Assembly (NCBI GenBank): GCA_028641055.1
Contig: CM054063.1
Coordinates: forward strand, 44,060,220-44,124,219
Direction of reading: 5' to 3'
DNA: 64,000 bases
Origin: Alopecurus myosuroides
Taxonomy: Eukaryota; Streptophyta; Magnoliopsida; Poales; Poaceae
The translations under genes were made by a program, and so were the position numbers. Positions 1-9,500 of the stretch are shown here, one piece after another. Under the pieces are notes generated by a model. The model was not told the DNA's origin. It saw nothing but the letters and a program-made list of their open reading frames with translations, and did not search any database. The number at the start of each line of letters is the position of its first letter. Position 1 is the stretch's first letter.

Positions 1-415
1 CCAATCCAGGTGGGAGCAAAACCTAGTCTGGATAAACAGCCATGAAGATATTGCCATTCGATGCGATCGTACGCCTTCATCATGTCAATCTTCATAGCAA
101 AGAATGGCCTTTTACACCTCTGTCGTCGAACTGTATGAAGGCACTCATAGGCAATAAAAGCGCTATCAGTAATCAGTCGACCCGGTACAAAGGCACTCTG
201 AAAGTCAGACACAATCTCTGGTAAGAACACCTTTAAACGGTTAGCTACCACTTTGGATGCAATCTTATATAACACATTGCATAAGCTGATTGGACGAAAT
301 TTCGACAGATGCTTTGCGTTGGTAACCTTAGGGATAAGAACTATTACGGAGTCACAGAAACCCTCCGGAATATCCAAACAAAAACCAACTCCGAAATAAA
401 CATGTCACGGGTAAG
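1..415 (-). mobile_element. LINE (L1-type) reverse transcriptase fragment, 5'-truncated
   Basis: Read on the minus strand, this encodes the N-terminal part of a plant LINE reverse transcriptase. The visible run goes from SVIVLIPKV, through [17 protein letters not shown] and FVPGRLITD, to [14 protein letters not shown]; the last contains the first catalytic aspartate region of the palm. The reading frame has no stop from about position 385 to the window edge, but a TGA lies just upstream of it, so the fragment begins abruptly. The endonuclease and gag parts are missing on its 5' side, as expected for a 5'-truncated insertion; the 3' half would lie left of the window. It belongs to the same broad LINE group as the element at 28107-30890. 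It abuts a proline-rich gene in the same orientation. Confidence 0.85.
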
Positions 416-419
416 AAAA

Positions 420-924
420 TTACCAGTTTTTCCTCGTCCGCACTTTTCCACTCGACCCTCTTTGGACGCGTTGGTACCAGTGTTTCCGCGGCATCGGACC
501 CGTCGCTTGGAGCAGTGCCATCTGGAGCAGACGATAGAGGTGGTTGCTGATACGGAGGAGGTGGTTGCTGATACGGTGGAGGTGGAGCGTATGAACCGTA
601 TGGATATGGAGGTGGAGGTGGAGCGTATGAACCATATCCCGTAGGAGGGTACGGAGGAAGTGGACTCCCGCTACCTGTAGGTGGAGGTGGAGGTGGTGGT
701 GCGTAAGCATACGGAGGATGCTGGTATGAACCATATCCCGTAGGAAGCGGACCATATGGCCCCGGAGGTGGTGTGTGGGAGGGGTACAACACTCGTGGAT
801 ACGGCGAAGAACCGGTATCCGACCGACGATGTGTGGGAGAGAAATCTTCTATGTGAGTAGGTTGTGACCCGTCGGACTGCAAGAGATCCGTGAACGAGGT
901 GTTATCTGGAGTCCAACCCGACAT
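420..924 (-). pseudogene. Proline-rich protein with start of a SANT/Myb-like domain, cut by a LINE
   Basis: The frame starts at ATG 924 (MSGWTPDN). I chose this over the ORF's upstream ATG because a TATA box lies about 67 bp before it and the further upstream sequence runs into poly(T). About 100 residues are Pro/Tyr/Gly-rich with repeated GYGSY and YAPPPPP blocks, followed by an acidic linker and RPKRVEWKSADEEKLV at residues 153-168. That tail matches the start of the SANT-like domain in grass NAM-associated/PIF-Harbinger-partner-like proteins (family knowledge, moderate certainty). The sequence then changes to LINE DNA and the frame stops at 352, giving 190 residues. An alternative is that AACTG|GTAATT at about 420 is a splice donor and the LINE sits in an intron. 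Likely a disrupted gene. Confidence 0.6.
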
Positions 925-990
925 GGCGGAGATGGTATGAGAGAAAGAGAGGAGGGAAATGGTGTGAAGAGAAGTGATGGATGTGGGGGG

Positions 991-1001
991 GTATTTATAG
1001 G
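991..1001 (-). promoter_or_regulatory. TATA box of the proline-rich gene
   Basis: On the minus strand the sequence reads CCTATAAATACC, a canonical plant TATA box, 67 bp upstream of the ATG at 924. The C/T-rich leader between them fits a short 5' UTR. Confidence 0.65.
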
Positions 1002-1025
1002 ATTGGAGGTGCAAATTTGGGTGAA

Positions 1026-1045
1026 TTTTTTTTTTTTTTTTTTTT
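1026..1045. repeat. Poly(T) tract (T20)
   Basis: An uninterrupted run of 20 T on the plus strand (A20 on the minus strand), between the TATA box and the GC-rich hairpin of the minus-strand promoter. Confidence 0.9.
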
Positions 1046-1065
1046 ACAGCCAGCCACGCTCCCCC

Positions 1066-1118
1066 CAACGGCTAGCTGACGTGGACCAATGGGGGGGCGC
1101 CACGTCAGCTAGCCGTTG
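1066..1118. promoter_or_regulatory. 19-bp perfect inverted repeat with ACGT cores and CCAAT
   Basis: Arms 1066-1084 (CAACGGCTAGCTGACGTGG) and 1100-1118 are exact reverse complements around a 15-bp loop that contains CCAAT. Each arm carries TGACGTGG, a C-box/G-box hybrid of the kind bound by plant bZIP factors, and a CAACGG core of the kind bound by Myb proteins. It lies about 65-130 bp upstream of the TATA box of the minus-strand gene. A partial third copy, CCCCCAACGGCT, follows at 1119-1130. Binding is inferred from motif knowledge only. Confidence 0.6.
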
Positions 1119-1139
1119 CCCCCAACGGCTACCTGCCAA

Positions 1140-1388
1140 CCGCCCGCCCCTACCGCCCCAGGCCGCCAGCGCGCCGCCCCGCCACCTCGCCCTACCGCCC
1201 CGCCACTACCGCCCCTGCCCGCCCTACCGCCCCGCCAACGCGGGCGGTAAGCCGCGCGCTACCGCCCTATCGGCGGGCGCCCCGGCTCCCGCCCGCCGCC
1301 GCCTACCGCCCCGGCCTCCCGCCTCCTCTCGCCCGCCTCCGGGCGGTAGCGGCCCTACCGCCCCGCGCTACCGCCCGGGTTGGCACCA
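1140..1388. repeat. C-rich degenerate CTACCGCCCC repeat
   Basis: The motif CTACCGCCC(C) recurs about eight times, with GGGCGGTA in inverted orientation near 1242 and 1340. It is the most GC-rich stretch of the window and ends exactly where the tandem-duplicated sequence begins at 1392. It could be a CpG-rich distal promoter of the minus-strand gene or an unrelated repeat. Confidence 0.6.
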
Positions 1389-1754
1389 GCCTTATAGCAT
1401 ATCGTTGCTCGTGGTCTTCTAATTTGTTAATTGGACTGTGTCTCTTTGACTCATCAGATCCTATCCGTTCCCATTGCTTTCTCCGCCTTTACACGCGGTT
1501 GATCGAATTTTAGCAGTACAACGGAGCTTAGCATGTTTTATCTCTCAAACCGTGTACGCGATTTAAGTTTTGTCCTTATTGTCAGTTTCGTCTTGATGAG
1601 ACCTTCAAAACTACACTACATGTTAATATGTTCCGACACCTTTGTTTTATGGGGATTTGAGTGAGAAGTAAGTTAAGTCTCACTCAGATGGCATCAGTGT
1701 GTAACTCATGAAATCTGAGTTGCAACTAAGTGATACCCATGTGCAACCGGAGAC

Positions 1755-3470
1755 GACTTCACATTGCATCAGGGAGAATACAATACTACTACTTCAAGAC
1801 GACGGTATTGGGATGGCGTTACCGAGGAGCGATGGCGTTGGCGACTGGCTGTTGAGCCCTTGCGACACCACTTCCCAGTGGACCACAACATATTCACCGT
1901 CGACCTCGCCGGCGATCGAGAGGCCCTTGCCGCTCATCGGCACCCTCGTGTTCCGCCATGATGCGGGGAGGATTTTGCTCCTCGATGCTGACGAGAGGAT
2001 CATCGACGCGCGATACGTGCTGGAGGGCGAGCGGGTGGAGGTGGGGGCGGAGTTCATCCTTCCAGGCCATCACCTGCGGATCGACAGTGCTCTGTTCCCG
2101 CCGGAGAAGCTGCGCTCGCCGTCGGAGTTGTTCCATCAGATTCCACCGAGGCCTGGTGAGAGTGGTTTAGGTGGGGCGTTTCCTTCGAGCCCACCCAGCC
2201 CACAACCTACAGTACCGGGCCTCCAGGAGGAAACGGAGAAGACTGAGGGTATTTCATCCGCAAATTCCCCAATCGAGGAGATCGATTTCCTCTTCTCGCA
2301 TCTCTGGCCAACATCTAGGGTTTCGTCGTCGCCGCGTCCGCCGGAGTCACATCACTGGTGGAAGGGTAAGGCCGGAGGCGACTCGAGATCCTTTGCGCAA
2401 GTTGCAGTGTCTCCACCTCGTCAAGTCTCTGCGACCATGGGGGGTCGAGGTGGGCGCTTCGCTGGGCGGCGCGGAGGCGGAGGGGGTACTGGAGGGGGCA
2501 ACAGGAGCGGCGGCAACACCGACCGCCCTCCGGTGAGCTCTCAGTCCAGGAACATGGTGTGGCACAGGGAGGGGCAAGGCGGATCTAGCGGGACCAACTC
2601 TGGAGCAGGGTCTGACCGCTAGGAAGCAGCAGCGGCCAAGGAAGCGACTGGCAAGGCACCGGCTGCAGGTCGACACGCCCCCTCCTCCGCTGTCACCACT
2701 GCTGGGGCAAGCTCCTCGTCAGAATCTGGTAATCCCATCTGTCTCAACTGCAACACCTTGGGCCACTTCACGGCTCGATGTCCTACTATTCGCTGTGAGA
2801 GGTGCGGCAAGTTGGGGCACGTTTCTCAGATTTGCGAGGCGGTGTTACCTTGGGAATGTATTGCTGCGATGTGCGGGTTTCAAGCGCCAGGCCAAGGATT
2901 TTGCTATTTCCCCGATTCTTCCACTGCTAAGCAAGTCAAGGAGAGGTCATCTAGCTTGGTCATTTCGGTGCTAGAAGGAGATCCTACTTCGAGAGAGATC
3001 GAGATGGAGTTCAATGACTACCTCAACTCCAGCTGGAGATGCACTGCTAGGTCAATTGGCTCGAAGCAGTTTGTGATGAGATTTCCAATTCCAAGGTGGT
3101 GGAGAGAGCTTGTTATTGGGGCAGGCGCATGGAGATGAAGAGATGCAATGCTGTACTGGGTTTGGCTCCTTGGTCTGCTGAAGTCGGGGCCAAAGGGGTG
3201 ATCTGTGGTTTGGCTCCTGACTTGATTACAAATGGGGTAGCAATATTACAGTATGCGGATGATACGGTCTTATGTTTTTCTCATGACAAGGATAAAGCTT
3301 TGAATGTCAAACTCCTCCTTTACCTTTTTGAATTAATGTCTGGGCTGAAAATCAATTATGACAAGAGTGAAATTTTTGTTTTGGGAGGTGACAATGAAAC
3401 CACCCAATTCTATTCTGCCATGTTTGGTTGCAAAATTGGTCAGTTACCTATGAAGTATTTGGGAGTGCCC
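1755..3470 (+). mobile_element. LINE gag-reverse transcriptase remnant, copy 1 (internally deleted)
   Basis: A non-LTR retrotransposon remnant. Its left boundary is inferred from the third flank copy, which matches up to GTGCAACCGGAGA (1753) and then differs. Gag-like ORF1 fills 1813-3138 and a reverse transcriptase tail with LQYADDTVLCF (catalytic YADD, 3252-3263) and LPMKYLGVP ends at about 3470, where NB-ARC gene sequence begins. Compared with copy 2, 2642 bp holding the gag C-terminus, the endonuclease and the first part of RT are missing at 3201-3202. No 3' UTR or poly(A) is present, so the element is also 3'-truncated. Confidence 0.85.
1813..3138 (+). pseudogene. LINE ORF1 (gag-like, double CCHC zinc knuckle) with amber stop, copy 1
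   Basis: The open frame actually starts at ATG 1708, but the first 15 codons are flank sequence shared with 59475-59523; ATG 1813 is the likely LINE start. The frame runs to TAG at 2620-2622 and continues without a shift to 3138, so one stop codon splits an otherwise open ORF1. After a Gly/Arg-rich stretch it encodes two zinc knuckles at 2740-2835 (CLNCNTLGHFTARC and CERCGKLGHVSQIC, both CX2CX4HX4C). Next come PWECIAAMCGFQAPGQGF and a DUF4283-like segment. A frame change near 3100 leads into the frame of RRMEMKRCNAVLGLAPW. The family's gag binds RNA during retrotransposition. Confidence 0.8.
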
Positions 3471-3602
3471 GGACGGCACAGCTGGACGAGCAGGATCGAG
3501 ACTGGCGTGACAAGGTGCGCGAGCTCTCCTACGACATGGAGGACTGCATCGACGTCTTCACCGACGGTCTCGACGGCGGCGGCGCCAAAGCGGGGCTTCT
3601 GA
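3096..3602 (+). pseudogene. Deletion-created gag-RT fusion ORF
   Basis: A 168-codon open frame exists only in copy 1. Residues 1-35 are the gag C-terminal segment; from CGLAPDLITNG onward it is reverse transcriptase including the YADD motif and LPMKYLGVP. The last 40 or so codons read the NB-ARC gene in a wrong frame (rich in Ser/Thr). The joint at 3201-3202 is the 2642-bp deletion, which happens to keep the frame. Not expected to have reverse transcriptase activity, because fingers and most of the palm are missing. Confidence 0.75.
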
Positions 3603-4192
3603 GCGGGCTCAAGAAAATTCAGGCGCGCTACAGAATCGCCGGCCGGATCCAAGAGCTGAAAGCTCGGGCCGTCCAAACAAGGGAGCGCCAAGAAAGGTAC
3701 AGCACTAAGCTCGATGAGACCCCTCGGGGCCGCCTTGTGGCTGTTGACCCTCGAGTGCAGGCGCTCTACACAGACGCCGACGGGCTTGTCGGCATGGATG
3801 GCCCCAAGAAGAAGCTCGTCGATCTGCTAGGAAGAGAGGAGAAGGTTCAACGGCTTAGAGTGATTGTTGTCGTTGGATCTGGAGGGATGGGCAAGACAAC
3901 TCTGGCCAACCAGGTTTACTCTATGATGAAAAGTCGATTTGAGTGCAAGGCTTTTGTGTCGGTGTCCCAGAATCCCAGCCTGCTCAAGGTTTTGTCCGAT
4001 ATATACTTGGGGGTCTGCGGCCGGGTGCCTTGGGCCGGAAAAGATGAGTGCCAACTCATCGATGAACTCAGAGAATTGACTGTGAAAAGGTGCGCGAGCT
4101 CTCCTGCCTACGACATGCTGGACTGGTTCCTTGGGCCGGAAAAGATGCGTGCCCACTCATGGATGAACTCAGAGAATGAGCGATGGAGTTGA
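3471..4192 (+). pseudogene. CC-NB-ARC disease-resistance gene fragment, copy 1
   Basis: Intracellular immune receptors of the CNL class have a coiled coil (Rx_N), an NB-ARC nucleotide switch and LRRs. Here the frame opens at ATG 3428 inside the LINE, and NLR sequence starts at about 3471. Using that frame, the EDVID-type motif YDMEDCIDVF is at residues 35-44, GLVGMDGPKKKL at 119-130, the P-loop GSGGMGKTT at 150-158, and RNBS-A-like FECKAFVSVSQNP at 171-183. The first part of the coiled coil, kinase-2, RNBS-B, GLPL, MHD and all LRRs are missing. The last 35 residues come from scrambled local duplications. A full receptor is about 900 residues, so this is a 5'- and 3'-truncated fragment. Confidence 0.88.
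4028..4177 (+). repeat. Templated-insertion patchwork at the 3' break of the NLR fragment
   Basis: CCTTGGGCCGGAAAAGATG at 4028 begins a 49-bp block (4028-4076) repeated with few changes at 4129-4177. Between them, 4088-4117 repeats 3513-3537 (AGGTGCGCGAGCTCTCC...TACGACATG) with a 4-5 bp insertion. So the end of the NLR fragment consists of two consecutive short copies of upstream NLR sequence. The same arrangement is present in copy 2 at 36386-36535. Confidence 0.8.
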
Positions 4193-5890
4193 TAAGAGTG
4201 ACCCGTTCCGTTCCACTTTCGACGAAGCGCATGCGCGGGTGGTACGGTCCATCTCCAAAAAAAAAAAAACTCGATCGATCGATCGGTCCTAGAGATGCGC
4301 TGGTTCGACTTGCCTTGAATAAAAAAAAAGCACCTACTGGATGCAGGAAGACCATATCTCCGTGCGTACAATACGTGAACTCGTAACGTGTCGTGCACAA
4401 GGGATGTGGCCGGCGTTGGTTTCTCTCGCTCTTCCTTTTCGATACAACAAGGCGCTCCAAACCGACTCTCTTTTTTCTATTCTCGATCAGCCAAAGCACG
4501 CATATGTGATGCTGCCACGAATCTACCTAATGGTTTTTTTTTTCCTTTGTCTCGCCCAATCTATTCCCTTCTTTTTTCTTCCACACTACTCGTACTAGTC
4601 CCTCTTACTAGTACTAGTTTACTACTGTACCACTCATCGTCAAAATTCCTCTACTAGTACTATGATCCACGGATCCACTCGAGAAAAAAAAGCCATTGAA
4701 TGGATCAGGGATGGTTTACCTGCTAGTCCTCGACAAATGCAGAAAAGGTCGACCCCGATCTAACAGGACCTCGCCGGCCTCTCCTTCCAGCAGACGCCAC
4801 CAAGTACTCTCCTCTCACCGGCCGGGCTCAGCTAGCTTCTTCCGGTGCTCCTCCCTTCCCCACGCTTGGCCGCGGCCGCCACGCCAAAGTCCTAAGTCTA
4901 AGTCACACGCGAACCCCGCACGCGGTTACTCACTATGGGCCACTATATATAGGCGACGCTAATTAGATGGATTGGAGGCAAAACGAGTTTGTTTGAATTT
5001 CACTTGAGATATGGTGGGAACGGGCTGCTAATCTCTTTCCAGGGATCTCTAATCTCTTTGTCCACCGATGTAGTCCTAAGAGAGAAATTGAAAGGCTAAG
5101 ATGTGTCGTCCTACACGCCGGCCGATCGGTGACGTGGTCAAATGGTGGAAAATTATGTGATGCCATGCCATTGCATGCGCCTTCAATTGGGTTGGTTTCC
5201 CAACATATATAGGGGCGATTCATTGTTAACAACCCGGCAATTATGGCTGGCCGTATGACTCCTCTCCTAAATAAATCACCTACCCCAATTACTTAGTCGC
5301 CACAATAATAAACAAGATTTAAGGAGGAGACAAACTTTTTTCCTTTTTTTTTGAGAGAGAGGAGGAGACAATTTCTTAGACGGGAAAGAAAGGAGACTCA
5401 ACAACTCTAAGCACGAGCAGTCTTTTGCGGGCTTGCCACGGGTGTCCCACTTATCTATCACGGGCTGATGCGGAGGAGACTCACGCAGGCACCTAGGACC
5501 CCTTCCTGTCGACGATATGCTACATATCATCCTCTTTCTTATTCCCATCAACTACGGCACGACGAATTGAATGTTTTCGAATTGTAAAAGCTGGAATATT
5601 TAGCAACACAATGCCCATCCCGGGATAATACTCCACAATGTATTATATATACTCCATCCCGAGAACGAGACTCCATTTAATATTACTTATCTAGCTAAAG
5701 ATTATAAAATATATATATGTGTGTGTGTGTTGCTTAAGCACCTTCACACACACACAAGTAAATTGGAGTCACGGAAATTTGATACAGTACAACACATCCA
5801 AAATATAATACTCCACATTTCAAAACCCAAGACGCAAACAGCACCATAGCAGCATCCCATACACAAGATACTTTACAAATGAAAATATAA
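4193..5890. other. Intergenic stretch after the NLR fragment, copy 1
   Basis: No convincing gene. Visible are A-runs at 4257-4269 and 4321-4329, a (GATC)n run at 4274-4285, CTAGTA-rich low-complexity sequence at 4590-4665, and two TATATATAGG motifs near 4941 and 5203. The second precedes a 17-codon ORF at 5243, which I do not regard as evidence of a gene. The same sequence is at 36551-38248 in copy 2. Confidence 0.6.
5707..5758. repeat. (TA)n-(TG)n / (CA)n inverted microsatellite
   Basis: ATATATATATGTGTGTGTGTGT is followed 12 bp later by CACACACACACA, so the tract can fold back. It is present unchanged at 38065-38116. Confidence 0.8.
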
Positions 5891-6205
5891 TTAAGCAACT
5901 TCCACAACGTACAAATGCTCCACTCCCAGGTCCAGGAACTTCCTTCTACATAGAGATGCTCCGTCAGGTGGAACTAACCTTTGACCACACTTTGGCAAAT
6001 TCTCAGGGTTTTTCAAAAACATTGATAACATGTGTGTCTCTGTGTGTCTGGTGAACGGCTCGCCGTAGCGTGCCAACACGGAGACACCATCTTCCTCGCA
6101 CCAGCAGCTGGTCTCACGCTCCTCTCGCCCTTGTTGGAAGGAAACAAGGGCCGCCTTCCTCAGAGTACTCCCTTCCTCAAGCTGCTCCTCCCCAGTAAAC
6201 TTAAC
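5891..6205 (-). pseudogene. Unrecognised coding-like fragment, copy 1
   Basis: On the minus strand, about 104 codons are open from just after a TGA to a stop at 5891, including KFTGEEQLEEGSTLRK, VSVLARYGEPFTRHTET and LGVEHLYVVEVA. The composition looks protein-like rather than random, but there is no ATG and I do not recognise the family. It lies 350 bp beyond the stop of the multi-exon gene in the same orientation, so it may be a 3' exon of an alternative transcript, a 3' UTR or a relic. An identical copy is at 38249-38563. Confidence 0.3.
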
Positions 6206-6556
6206 CAATCAGCGTGCCATCTGGCACACGTTCTCCTCCCCACAGCCAACTCAACAGAACATGATGCAGTACGCCCCCCATCCTCATCCTCCGCAGCCTG
6301 CCTAGAATGTGCACATCAGTACGTTTTTGTAACGAGCATAACAATTTCACGAAGCTAACTTGTCAAGCACATTACGGGAGCACTCAGAAGCTAACAACTA
6401 CTACACATAACAAACAAGATTATTAGAGGGGCTCTGGTCCGCCATGCCCACTAGCACCGGGCAGTATCACTTCCCTGAGCTTCGCAATGGGGCTCATCTA
6501 CCCACCAATTCAACCATCAGGTTCCAGAAATCAAGAGATTCCATAATCTCAAGAGG

Positions 6557-9500
6557 TTAGATATAGGCAGCAAGGAATGGAACCTTGTCAGTGCAGATGA
6601 TCTGGTACTCCAGGTGCTTGCAGAGGTCCTCATAGCTGACGAGGGAGAAGTTACCCAGCCACTCAACAGAGGTAACTTCGGATGCAGATGTTGACAACCT
6701 CCTGAACGGTTGGGGCGAGGTCGCTGCGGTGGGCCTAGGGGCAAGCAGCTTGACACTGCCTGAAAATGACAAGACACTTGGAATTAAGAACTCAGACTTC
6801 GAGTTGTTCAGGCTTTTCAATGATAAATTATCAAGAATTCAATGCACAATTCCGTTCGGCATGTCTACATAAACGATGATCCAATTTCAATATGTCGAAC
6901 ATTTTCGACAACAAATTCATTAGAAGTATCATAATCACCTAAAAGGGTGCGCCATTCTTCACGCTCACACTCAAATATTAGGCAATATAAGCAAGCACCT
7001 ACATCCAGTGTTTCATGAACAGACTAAGAGAGCACGCACAGGAAACCAAATACTACTCAAAGTATTATTGCCAAGAAAAAACAGTAATCAACGGACATGG
7101 GCATGAAACAAATTCAGTCAATAAAAAATGCCAGCATGCTGTTTATTGAGCTCGAAATTGAAGCCCACAAATGTTCTTTTCTTATCCATGCCATCATCAC
7201 GATTAAATCACAGCCAATGGAGAGCTATCCTCCCTAAATAAGATTGATCAAGAAGCGAATAATACCTAGAAAAACTGCAAGCAAATCGCATACAGCAGTA
7301 TGCTAAGACTAGTGTGATGTCACTCTGTTCTCACCATGTTCTATAGCTAGAACCATATCAGTGATCTCAGGCAGTTATTACACGTAAGTATTAAGCCTGA
7401 CCATATCATCAAGTCCTAGAATCAAATTTAAGAGACTACTATGGAACCACGACAAATAGGCGGTAGCTATATCAATAGAGAAGGCAATAGAATAATAACA
7501 TCGAGTCATCAACTATACATGCATCTACCACCACTGGACCTAAACCAGTAAGTCATCAGTTCGATGGCCAGAGCAGAAACAGACACGGCACTATGGAGGT
7601 AGTAGCACAGAAGTACAGGATATTAAGGGATTAAATAGAGCTCACCGGAGAGGATTTGCAGCCAAGGCCAAGACAGCAGCACCACCACATTGAACTCGTT
7701 GTCATCGCACGGCAGCGGGATATCACTAATGAAAATAAAAAAAATATTGCATGTAGTATTAGTAACAGGCTGCTGTACTATGGTTTGCACATGGTAAATA
7801 AAATGGAAAAACACCAAGGTTGGATCAGGACATGATATAGTATTCAAAACAAGGTTTTGATCAATTATGCGTTTTGCAATATTCTAATGCATCTCTCGTA
7901 AACAAAAGTTATGAATTTTTGAACTGAATCTAGTATTCAATAGAAGAAGTAAATAGCAGATCATAACACACAAAACAAGCACCCTTGAAATGGACACTGA
8001 ACTAAAGTTTTCACCTCTCTATGGCAGAACCATACTCGACAAAGACAGGGAGCAGCAGCAGCACCCTTGCGTCAGCTAGGTCGGGGCATGAGTGCTCACA
8101 AGGCACAAGCCTCTCGGCTGCTTGTCTGGGCAGCGGGGAGGCCCGAGCAGGAGGGCATACGGCGTGGCGTCTACGCCGGCAAAGCATGCCGATGTGTTCG
8201 CCACATGCTGGCGAGGTGCGCAGCTCCTCCCGATGTCTCTGTTTCCCACCGATGAACTTGTATTGTGGACAAAAGAAAGTACTTGGTACAGATGACACTA
8301 GGTCCAGGTATGGACTCCGTCTGCTGCACCCTTCTTCTGCAAGATAAAATTTTATATAAACTTCAGATATCTTATTCACTAGAAGATTCACAAATAAATT
8401 GGCTTGCAGGAATTTACAAAAAGCATCTAGATAGTAGTCCCATTACACCTTCAGAACCAGTACCATATAGCATTTTATCTCAAACGAAACATGCATGAAA
8501 AAAATCAATCCAATCAAGAAGGCCACACACACCGACCGAGAATACAGATACACAGATTATGATGGGACTAGATGCGAGAAATCCACACAGCACGGTAGGT
8601 ATATTTCATGATCTTTGAAGCATATTGAGCTACACATCCGTGATGTAGGGGCATAATTTGCATCATATATGTAGACTTCAGCATATTTTCACCGAAATAC
8701 TACTGCAGCATATGTTCGAGGGTTAAAGCTTGAGATACTAGGAATACTTATGCATCAATATCTCTAATGAAAATAAAAAATATTGTCCTAGTTTAGTAAC
8801 AGGCTGTTGTACTAATGTTTGCACATGGTAATTGAAATGAGAAAAACACCCAGGTTGGATCAGGACATGATCATGTATACAAAACAAGGCTTTGATCAAT
8901 TATGTGTTTTGCAATATTATAATGGATCTGGTATTCAATAGAAGAAGTAAATAGCAGACCATAACACACAAAACAAGCACACTAGAAATGGACAATGGAC
9001 TGAAGTTTTTACCTCTCTATGGCAGAACAATACTCGACAAAGAAAGGGAGCAGCAGCAGCACCCTTGCGTCGTCAGCTAGGCCGGGGCAGGAGTGCTCTC
9101 GGCTGCTGGTCTGGTCAGCGGGGAGGCCCGAGAAGGAGGGCATACGGCGTGGCGTCTGCGCCGGCAAAGCATGCCGCTGTGTTTGCCACATGCTGGCTAC
9201 GTGCGCAGATCCTCCCCCTATCTCTGTTTCACAACAACAAACTTCTATTGTGGACACAAGAAAGTACTTCGTACAGATGACACTAGGTGCAGACATGGAC
9301 TCCATCTGCTGCACCCTTGTTCTGCAAGATAAGATTTTGTATAAACTTCAGATATCTCATTCACTAGGAGATTCACAAAGACCATCTAGATACTAGTCCC
9401 ATTACACCTTCAGAACCAGTACCATATAGCATTTTATCTCAAACGAAACATGCATGAAAAAATTAATCCAATCAAGAAGGCCAAACACACCGACCAATAA

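Noticed and set aside
3471..4192. A functional disease-resistance gene
   Set aside because: Only part of the coiled coil and the first third of NB-ARC remain; kinase-2 onward and the LRRs are absent and the 3' end is scrambled.
4938..5295. A small gene behind the TATATATAGG motif at 5203 (17 codons from ATG 5243)
   Set aside because: The frame is very short and TATA-like motifs are frequent in AT-rich DNA.
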